A stretch of DNA of 64,000 nt from Bolinopsis microptera (lineage: Eukaryota > Ctenophora > Tentaculata > Lobata > Bolinopsidae): the NCBI RefSeq assembly GCF_026151205.1, contig NC_087083.1:9111460-9175459 (forward strand), in the 5' to 3' direction. A program made the position numbers and the translations under genes. This document shows positions 55,892 through 64,000 of the stretch, piece after piece. Each line of letters begins with the position of its first letter. The stretch's first letter is position 1. The notes below the pieces were generated by a model. That model had not been told where the DNA came from. It did not search any database and saw only the letters and a program-made list of their open reading frames with translations.

Positions 55892-56867
55892 CTGATCAAA
55901 CGTTTACATTTTATCTTCTTTACCTTTTTTCAGCAGTTACTCGTCAACTTTCCTATTTTTTGCCAAATTATGGTGTTGGCGTACTTATACATCTTCGATT
56001 AACTCATCCAATCTCAAATCTGTCTAAAAAGACAGCTAATCGTCGAATAACTTAACAATATGTAAAATATTATGTTAAATAACGATAATATAAAATATGA
56101 TATAAATAATGTGAATGTGATTCTCCAATTCAATTTTTTCTCCTTTACCTTTTTTTTCAGCAGTTACTCGTCAACTTTCCTATTTTACGCCAAATTATGG
56201 TGTTGGCGTACTTATACATCTTCGATTAACTCATCCAATCTGTCTAAAAAGACAGCTAATCGTCGAATAACTTAACAATTTGTAAAATATTATGTTAAAT
56301 AACGATAATATAACTAATCAATAGAAATTAACCCTTAACACCATGCGCCACACCAGCCTATCATATTTGTGAACATGCATTACATTGTCGTATGAAAGTA
56401 TGAACTCTCTCTACAGTCCAAACAGACCGTTTGAGCACTCCCTCCCCTAATAAGTTTATAGTATTATATGACCATGTAATATATACGCCATGTAATATAT
56501 ACGCTACATATGCAGAGAGAGAGAGAGAGCTAGCCCCGTAACTCTTGCCGTTCTTCTCAAGCCATTTTATGTAACATATTTTGTGGTACAAAACCATCAA
56601 TTAAACCACTTACCACCGGCCGATTTTTATAAAATTTGCTTATTGGCTTCGTCAGAGTTTTGTCGGCACTATACCGAAAAAACCAGTCCCGTAACTATTA
56701 CCGTTTTTTTTGTATAACCGTTCGGAAATTACACACAGACACACACACAGACACACACACAGACACACACACATTCTGGTGTTATTAAGTTGATGATATA
56801 AATAATGTGAATGTGATTCTCCAATTCAATATTCAATTTATCTTCTCATCGTCATATAAATAGACAC

Positions 56868-57043
56868 CTTTTGCTTTCGAAGCTCCAAGTGAGACATATA
56901 TTGTGCCATTTTCCTTCCATTATTCCTGTCCCACATTCTGTTTAAGTTAACGGATCCAACGTTTGCTTTTTAAATTTACCTTCTTTCTTTAGCAACTCCT
57001 AAAGTTTCCCATTTATTGGCTGCTGGTGAAACTGGTTTCCAAA
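56868..57043 (-). CDS. Two small phase-matched exons of an unknown gene, best-preserved copy
   Basis: Minus exon 57043-56980 encodes WKPVSPAANKWETLGVAKER. It ends in phase 2 with an AG|GTAAAT donor and joins exon 56937-56868, which encodes RMWDRNNGRKMAQYMSHLEL then RKQK and a CAAAAG|GTGTCT donor. The intron between is 42 bp, which is very short. The second exon recurs at about 59372-59458 with an in-frame 12-bp insertion. The first recurs at about 60938-61001 with a TGA, and truncated at 59491-59533. A diverged relative of the second exon may lie at about 61280-61340. Function unknown; possibly part of a mobile element. Confidence 0.42.
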
Positions 57044-57328
57044 CTATAGTAGCTTCTTCCTTTTACTAGAAATTACCGTCAAGTTAGCTTATCTGTTTGA
57101 TAAGATGGTTAAGATATCTTAAATATAATGTAATCTTATACTTATTACAATTATACTTATTACAATTATTAAATTAAAATTATAACAATAATGAACCATT
57201 AATAAACCAATTACAATAACAGACTGCAACTGTATTGGTTGAAACAAATGTTCTGCTCCACGCACATTTGATCGATTCAATCAACAAGGGAGCACCGAAA
57301 ACACAAATTATCAAACAACATATAACCG

Positions 57329-57590
57329 CTATAACATGAGAAAAAACGGGGATCCAGATATGTCCCTGATAAATTTGTTTAATGACGTCTTTACATGCCA
57401 GAGATTCTTCTCGAGGGCAACATTTCTTTCCATATCTTCTTCCTCTGATTTCTCCGTCATCAAATAATCCATGAAGTTATCATAAGTTATTGGATGATAG
57501 AGCACTTGACTGACAATTTTCTCGACTGACTGACAATGTTTCTTCTTTTCCCCATTTAGAATACAAAGATTAGTACATAATTTTAGCTTA
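57329..57590 (-). CDS. Coding exon of an unknown minus-strand gene
   Basis: A frame open from about 57590 to a TAG at 57329 encodes KLCTNLCILNGEKKKHCQSV, then EKIVSQVLYHPITYDNFMDY, MTEKSEEEDMERN and NLWHVKTSLNKFIRDISG. The composition is strongly protein-like (amphipathic, charged, no low complexity). No start codon at its 5' end, and the upstream acceptor is not fixed. Family not recognised. Confidence 0.5.
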
Positions 57591-58009
57591 TGATTAATAT
57601 TATATTTTTACCTATAGTTTACCTAGATTGAAATCGTGCTTTTCTGAAGTTATCTTAACCACGTGGCTTACAGGGACGACAGGTAAAGATAAGGGTAATG
57701 ACCTGCTTTTAATTAAAGTCACGTTGACAGACCTATAATAGTTACATCACTTGACCGGCAAATAGAGGTTGGGGGGGGGGGGGGGGTTAGGGGGTTAGAC
57801 GAGAGATCTCACACGAACCTGTGTGGCGTGATAAGTACACAAAACAATGTCCCTAACACAGTAATCAGGTTATCCATTAATTATGCTATGTTTCTAATTT
57901 AAGTCACGTGAGTCACGTGCACTATTTTGTAGAGAGATGTTAGACAAATGAAAATGTTTTAATTTGATGTAAATTAAAATTAACAAAAATTAAAAAATTA
58001 AATTAAAAT

Positions 58010-58129
58010 TCACTCAGAAATGAACAACACTTCAATGCAATTGTCCTCGATCCACCCAGAAATTATCCTTGAGAAGCCCTCCTCTAGGGACATGACCACA
58101 TCAAAGAGTGGGGCCTGCTCAGGTTTTCC
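58010..58129 (-). pseudogene. C-terminal exon fragment, copy 1 of a duplicated unknown gene
   Basis: Minus frame KPEQAPLFDVVMSLEEGFSR then IISGWIEDNCIEVLFISE, stop. The same segment recurs at 63028-63150 with conservative and silent changes. The upstream part of the gene is missing here because block e breaks off near 58190. Confidence 0.45.
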
Positions 58130-59621
58130 TCAGACTTGGCTGTGAATGAGACCCCCTTCGAAAATCTCATATTTTTATGGGAAATTGATTATATTCCCAC
58201 TGTTATGACCGGGTTTATTTTAATTATGCGCATATATATATAGTTATATTAGGATGTGGAGTTTACTGTGTCTTGTTAATTAAGATTAATAATGATGATG
58301 TTCGTTTAGTTAATTATCTACATGAGGCCGTAAGGTGCTGTAGAACGGCTGAGTACAGATGGTGTGTATTCAGGCCTGGCTGCAAGGAACGTTTCATTGA
58401 ATCATGGTCTCAATCATGGCCTGACTTACAATTTATTATTTAGTTTATAAGGGCTCCTTAATCATGAGTCAGTGCCAGGGCCTTTGATTCTAATGGTGTA
58501 GTTGTGGCCTCGTATTATGTTGATTATGGGTTCGAACCACGACTCCGGAAATGCAGAAAGTATTCTAAAGATTCAATTTTAGTTTAGATATTTAATTTGT
58601 AATTGGTTGTTGATGCAGTAAAGACGAGTATATACTATATAGGTGCTGCAACGAAATGGAACTAATAATCAATTTATAATGCAATATCAACATAATCTAA
58701 AAGTAATAATATCAGGTAAAATTATTTAAATGTCCAATCAATGATGGCGTCAAAATACGTAGGAGATAGAGAAACAAATGAAACACGCCCAGCAGCCTGT
58801 TATTGGATGCCCAGCAATCATCGCCTGCCTTTACTTCTATGAGGACTTGGCTTTGAAAATCTGCCGACGTCTTGTAAGGTAGGGTTCGTGTCGCCGGTAT
58901 TACCTTTTTTTTCAGCAGTTACTCGTCCACTTTCCTATTTTTCGCCAAATTATGGTGTTGGCGTTATACTTATACATATTCGATTAACTCATCCAGTCTG
59001 TCTAAAAACACAGCTAATCGTCGAATAACTTAACAATATGTAAAATATTATGTTAAAAAACGATAATATAAAATATGATATAAATAATGTGAATGTGATT
59101 CTCCAATTCAATTTTATCTCCTTTACCTTTTTTCTCAGCAGTTACTCGTCAACTTTCCTATTTTACGCCAAATTATGGTGTTGGCGTTATACTTATACAT
59201 CTTCGATTAACTCATCCAATCTGTCTAAAAAGACAGCTAATCGTCGAATAACTTAACAATTTGTAAAATATTATGTTAAATAACGATAATATAACATATG
59301 ATATGAATAATGTGAATGTGATTCTCCAATTCAATATTCAATTTATCTTCTCATCGTCATATAAATAGACACCTTTTGCTCTCGAAGCTCCAAGTGAGAC
59401 ATATATTGTGCCATTTTCCTTCCATTATTCGAGTGGTTACTCCTGTCCCACATTCTGTTTAAGTTAACGGATCCAACGTTTGCTTTTTAAATTTACCTTC
59501 TTTCTTTAGCAACTCCTAAAGTTTCCCATTTACAGTTATATTAGGATGTGGAGTTTACTGTGTCTTGTTAATTAAGATTAATAATGGAGATGTTCGTTTA
59601 CTTAATTATCTACATGAGGCT

Positions 59622-59944
59622 GTAAGGTGCGGTAAAACGGCTGAGTACAGATGGTGTGTACTTTTAAAAACATCTAAATTAAAAGATTTAAATAACAAGA
59701 GCCGAACACTTGGAATACAAAATTTATGGACCTTGTAATCGGGGGTCGATTGGGGTGACTCATTGATTTGTGATAAGCTCGGATTTAAAGTTAGTGCATA
59801 CTCTTGGATATCATACATTGCGTCCCTAAGAAATGAGACATAGTCTAGTTCGTCAATATCTTCTATTATAGGGGGTGCTCCCCATGCAAAATCCAAATGA
59901 AGTCTAACCGAGTCAGGCCCCATAACCATTTCGAATGGAGTATT
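59622..59944 (-). pseudogene. Ty3/gypsy-type integrase C-terminal fragment
   Basis: The minus frame starts NTPFEMVMGPDSVRLHLDFA and continues PPIIEDIDELDYVSFLRD before decaying. The TPFExVxG motif with a following charged helix is the typical region after the integrase core of LTR retrotransposons. It sits between blocks c and d, where the other copy (58370-58505) has unrelated sequence, so it is an old internal fragment. No LTRs could be delimited. Confidence 0.6.
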
Positions 59945-60215
59945 TGTGGCCTGGTATTATGTTGATTAACGGGGCTGGGTTCGAACCACGACTCCGGAAA
60001 TGCAGAACGTATTCTAAGGATTCAATTTAAGTTTAGACATTTAATTTGTAATTGGTTGTTGATGCAGTAAAGACGAGTATGAAGGTGCTGCAACGAAATG
60101 GAACTAATAATCAATTTATAATGCAATATCAATATAATCTAAAAGTAATAATATCAGGTAAAATTATTTAAATGTCCAATCAACGATGGCGTCAAAATAC
60201 GTAGGAGATAGAGAG

Positions 60216-60871
60216 GATCATGACATCGAGGTAGATAGGACGAAGGTGGACGAAGGAATAATCGGGCAGCTTGAGTGACAACCAACTATAAGGATTAAAC
60301 GCTATGGCGACTTATTAGTCAGGAGAATAGTGGGGTCGGAACGAATCCTTTTAAGAAATATCTGAGTGCATAGGTAGGAGCTTTAGGAGGAAGGAATCGC
60401 CGAGGGTAGTGATCATCTAAGGGTTGGTAATCCACTTGTAGTGCTGTGACAGGCCTTCTTATAGTGTGCAGCAGCTGCAGCTGTTGAGTGTTGGCGTCCT
60501 CCAGTCTGTGTTCTCTGTTCTTAGGAACTGCCCGTTTAGTGTTATCTCAGGTGGCAGCGGATCAGGTCTCAAAGGTAAAAAGGTAAAAAGGTTATAGGGT
60601 CGCATGTTATCGATATCTGTTATAGGTATGGGTGCAGGGCGGTCTTGTGACGTCTGATGGCTTTGATACGGTAAGAGTCAGATCCAAATACATATAATAT
60701 AATAATTAATGATCTGTCGATAATGAAGATAACATCTGTCGATATGAAGATAAAATCAACCAAGAAATAGAAAATGGAATGCCTGGGGAAATTACTGAGT
60801 TTTTAGAATATTGGGTTTTAGGACTAGATTTAATAGCTATGGTGACTAAAATTAGGCAAGACATAAAAGTT
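60216..60871. other. No intact gene; possible retroelement remnant
   Basis: On the minus strand at about 60455-60690 a frame reads QDRPAPIPITDIDNMRPYNL and PLRPDPLPPEITLNGQFLRT before a stop, which could be a further decayed polyprotein piece belonging with the integrase fragment. This is a suggestion only. Confidence 0.3.
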
Positions 60872-61451
60872 ACTCCTGTCCCACATTCTGTTTAAGTTAA
60901 CGGATCCAACGACCAACGATTGCTTTTTAAATTTACCTTCTTTCTTTAGCAACTCCTAAAGTTCCTCATTTATTGGCTGCTGGTGAAGCTGGTTTCCAAA
61001 CTATAGTAGCTTCTTCCTTTTACTAGAAATTACCGTCAAGTTAGCTTGTCTGTTTGATAAGATGGTTGAAACATATTTATTACAATTATACTTATTGCAA
61101 TTATTAAATTAAAATTGTAACAATAATGAACTAATAATAAACCAATTACAATAACAACAACATAATATATAGATAGTTTGACTGTAGTTTTTCAATTCGT
61201 CAGTCTCATTATTTATTCATATTAGATGATTACCATCATTATGTAACATTGTATTTGTATTATTACCATCGTAATACACGCGTTTTGTCTTTCTTGAAGC
61301 TTAGCTCCATGTTATGCAGATATGGTACCACTCGCCTTTAATTCCTTCTTCTGGCACAGATGTCCAAGTTTGTTTTCAAAACCAAACTCTATAATCACCC
61401 TTACTGTACCAATTATCTTGTTTTAGGAGAATACCGACATTTTTCCGGAGT

Positions 61452-61509
61452 GAATAAGATTGGAGCTGAGTGACTTGTCGTCACTCAGTTCCAATCTTAT
61501 TCTAGCATT
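61452..61509. repeat. Hairpin with arms of about 25 bp
   Basis: GAATAAGATTGGAGCTGAGT on the left, and ACTCAGTTCCAATCTTATTC on the right, with a short TTGTC-centred loop. Confidence 0.9.
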
Positions 61510-62122
61510 TATCCTGCTTATCTGGAGCACACGCGTTTTCGCATATAATTTCAACGCCATCTTTACATGATAGCTTAGAGTAAACTTTACTCCAAAAACA
61601 ATAAATATTTAATACTTATTAGTGATTATTAGTTGGAGACAAATTGTAACACATAATTTGATTGAAATTCACGCTTCATTCACTACAATATAGCGTTGCT
61701 ATAATTTCTTTAAAGCAAGCACTGTATGCTAACATTGAGGCATCGTTAACTAAGTTATCTACAACTTAACTATGAATTTTCATACTACATGGGAATTGAG
61801 CACCATAAAAAAGTTATCACTCCCACTAAGTCTTCAACTTTTGAATAAATATTTTACTCACGATTACGCTAAAAACCACTTGACCGAGGCTTGTTGACAA
61901 TCTTAATTTTTGTTTAAGATATTCCTTCGTTCTTCGGATTCCTCCATTTCTTCTGTTTTCTACTTTTATCATAGCTGTTTGCGTGTGCACGCCACAATTC
62001 ACTCAAATAGAGCTGAATATTTTTGTGTCATCGTTCAAATATAAAACAGAATTTATTTTAACAATTTACATATTTTATAATTATAAAATTTACAATGAAC
62101 AAAATATATATCTGTTGACCTA

Positions 62123-62356
62123 TTAAATTCTTAGGTACAAAAAATTATCATTTAATCTTAACAACCTTTCCAGTACTTCAAACAATTGCTTCAATTTAAG
62201 TTCTTTCACAACTTCTGGCAGAGGTCTCCAGTTCTCTGACTGGGCCATTTCTCTGGTGAGGTTGAGAATTGGCCCATAAAAAACCTTCAGGTTATGTTTT
62301 TGCGTTTCTAGCTTTTTTGTTGCCGAGCTGGAGATCTCTTTTTCTATGGCGTCTCT
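62123..62356 (-). CDS. Terminal exon of an unknown minus-strand gene
   Basis: After an acceptor (CTTTAG at 62357-62362) the frame runs RDAIEKEISSSATKKLETQK, NLKVFYGPILNLTREMAQ, NWRPLPEVVKELKLKQLF, EVLERLLRLND and ends LRI, TAA. It is rich in amphipathic helices. It lacks an internal ATG near its start. Upstream exons may be among the minus-strand fragments at 63.0-63.4 kb, but I could not link phases. Family not recognised. Confidence 0.5.
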   Translation of the reverse strand, partial: RDAIEKEISSSATKKLETQKHNLKVFYGPILNLTREMAQSENWRPLPEVVKELKLKQLFEVLERLLRLNDNFLYLRI

Positions 62357-63027
62357 CTAAAGCCCTGAATAACAAGGATTGAAGGTTCAAGACCTTGTCG
62401 AGACCTTGGATGTGTCATGTGATACATAAGATAGGCCTGATTGGATGGCTAATTAGGTAAGTGAGGCTTATTGGTTAAGTGGCAGGCTTTCTACTGTGCT
62501 TGATGACAACTTATGAAACTAAATACTGGGAAATGGAACTTATATGATTTTATAGGTGCTGCCGTAGTGACTATTAAACTAATTAATTTGAGGTGTGGGT
62601 GAAAAATACTAATTTACGAACAAACAAAATATCAACTATTTGAATATTACTATATTTGATTACTTATATCACTATATGAATATTACTGACCATTAACTAT
62701 TTTAGAAATTATACCCAGATTATAAAGATAATATAAAACTTGACCGGCAAATAGAGGTTTGGGGGGGGGGGGGGGGGGGTAGCTATGATGACAAAGACGA
62801 GATATCTCACACGAACCTGTGTGGCGTGATAAGTACACAACACAATGTCCCTAACACAGTAATCAGGTTATCCATTAATTATGCTATGTTTCTCATTTGA
62901 GTCAGGTGAGTCACGTTGAGTCACGTGCACTATTTTGTAAGGAGAAGTTAGACAAATGAAAATGTTTTAATTTGATGTAAATAAAAATTAACAAAAATTA
63001 ACAAAAAATTAAAAATTAAATTAAAAT

Positions 63028-63390
63028 TCACTCAGCAATGAACTTCACTTCAATACAATTGTCCTCGATCCACCCAGAAATCATCCTTGAGAAGCCCTCT
63101 TCTAGGGGCATGACCACATCAAAGAGTGGGGCCTGCTCAGGTTTTCCTCAGACTTGGCTGTGAATGAGACCCCCTTCGAACATCTCATCTTTTTATGGGA
63201 AATTGATCATATTTCCACCTTCCCGGAGAGGTATTCCGGAATATCGGCGTCCTCCAACATGCTGCACAAAGTGCACTCCGTTTGCGCATCCTGGAGCAGT
63301 AAGGTGCTTTTGCATCTTATGCAGTTGTATATTTCCCAGCTCTATCGATGTGAGGTTTCTGAAGCGACCATCCCAGTACGTGGCAGCTAC
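63028..63390 (-). pseudogene. Duplicated unknown gene fragment, copy 2, with two in-frame stops
   Basis: Acceptor CTCGCAG at 63391-63397, then VAATYWDGRFRNLTSIELGN, QLHKMQKHLTAPGCANGVHF, VQHVGGRRYSGIPLREGG. The same frame then meets TAA (63193) and TGA (about 63150) before continuing KPEQAPLFDVV to EVKFIAE, stop. Alternatively a 50-60 bp intron with a GAAG|GTGGAA donor removes the first stop region. The overlapping plus-strand frame (63154-63456) is judged a shadow. Confidence 0.45.
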
Positions 63391-63515
63391 CTGCGAGAAT
63401 ATCAATTTGTTAAAAAGTATCATATTCAATACCATAAAAAATTACATGAAATGTAACACTTAACATTACAAAACATAATACTCAACTTAATAACCAAACC
63501 CCCCCCCCCCCCCCC

Positions 63516-64000
63516 ATTATACTTATAAACGGAAACGCGAGGGATTGTAGTACTAATAGTAACCTAACGATAAAAAATAAGAAAAGAAAAAGCTGATGCT
63601 AAACGATTAAAATATATTCAAGATATCATTGAATTATAAAGAACACGTCGGAAAATGTCAACTAAGAGATTTGCAAATCAAGCTGCCTAATTTATAGCTC
63701 TTCGGTTGTAAATTTTGTTAGATTTAGTGGCCTGGTCCGACAGTTTTACCCAGGGACAAATGATAAAAGAACTTCGGGCAATAAATGATGAATTGACGAA
63801 GAAGTGATAGATAATTTATTTTTTTAACAGTACGAAGGAGCTGAGTCCATTTTAAACAGCATATTAATTTTGTTAAATAGCATTCCCAAAATAAGAAAAT
63901 CTATAATAAAAAACAGACAGCTGATATCTAGATTTGTGATAATTTTTGATAATTTTCGGTTAATAGAGCTGAAGGGAGTGTTGACCTCCACAAAATTTGA
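63516..64000. other. No gene recognised
   Basis: AT-rich; no open frame of interest and no repeat relation noticed. Confidence 0.4.

Larger units (their letters stand above)
55930..63480. repeat. Mosaic of duplicated blocks
   Basis: Several block types recur. Block a (CAGCAGTTACTCGTCAACTT to TAATCGTCGAATAACTTAAC): about 55930-56080, 56158-56320, 58912-59080, 59135-59300. Block b (ATAAATAGACACCTTTTGCT to CCTAAAGTTTCCCATTTA): 56858-57012 and 59361-59533, with its right-hand part also at 60872-60972. Block c (GTGGAGTTTACTGTGTCTTG): 58247-58370 and 59539-59660. Block d (GGGTTCGAACCACGACTCCG to ACGTAGGAGATAGAGA): 58505-58775 and 59945-60215. Block e (TTGACCGGCAAATAGAGGTT to GACCCCCTTCGAA): 57748-58180 and 62740-63183. 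Copies differ by a few percent and by small indels. Confidence 0.88.

Noticed and set aside
56875..61440. Pentraxin/laminin-G-like peptides (GKWHNICLTWS, GEWYHICITWS) on the minus strand
   Set aside because: Tempting resemblance, but the alternative frame (MAQYMSHLELRKQK) joins in phase to the neighbouring exon through proper splice sites and is conserved between copies. The lectin-like frame does not join and meets stops.
63154..63463. Plus-strand frames across the 63.2-kb fragment, including NETPFEHLIF, which recalls an integrase motif
   Set aside because: The minus frame has an acceptor and continues in frame into a segment conserved in the second copy; the plus resemblance is very short.

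Overview
This is a window of animal nuclear DNA. It holds a multi-exon type IV collagen gene, a spliced paired-class homeobox gene, a seven-transmembrane receptor and a calponin-homology (CH) gene, all with canonical GT-AG introns, among many DNA-transposon relics. The phylum cannot be fixed from the sequence. The collagen NC1 domain lacks the lysine normally used for the sulfilimine cross-link, which leans weakly toward an early-branching animal (inference only).

Layout. 1-6535 (+): 3' part of a collagen IV gene, sixteen visible exons ending in a complete 12-cysteine NC1 domain. Three of its introns carry duplications at the acceptor, two of them beside blocks of a 9-bp minisatellite. 6.6-9.4 kb: a tandem duplication and small transposons. 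9.5-46.8 kb: five dispersed copies (four intact, one broken) of an unrecognised family of about 173-residue secreted six-cysteine proteins, each with a TATA-like box. Between them lie a 2,188-residue CH-domain gene (10503-18070, -), LINE and THAP relics, foldback elements, a two-exon 3' gene end (28.6-29.6 kb, +), a 63-bp minisatellite and a 1.6-kb palindromic transposon (32481-34095). 35288-44412 (+): a complete seven-exon paired-class homeobox gene whose 5.8-kb first intron contains a three-exon GPCR on the opposite strand (39299-40742). 47.5-53 kb: small repeats, a MULE transposase relic and a hAT relic. 54.7-63.5 kb: a mosaic of duplicated blocks carrying short minus-strand coding exons (alpha-kinase C-lobe, Ty3/gypsy integrase tail, several unknown), many broken.

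Most distant genes show no sign of working together. The links the sequence does support are the shared promoter layout of the secreted family, the nested homeobox/GPCR pair with CRE-like palindromes between them, and two small-transposon families with diagnostic target-site duplications (8 bp and 9 bp). The 9-bp family sits in the same window as a MULE transposase relic. All exon models come from reading splice sites and phases by eye; no alignment or transcript was available.
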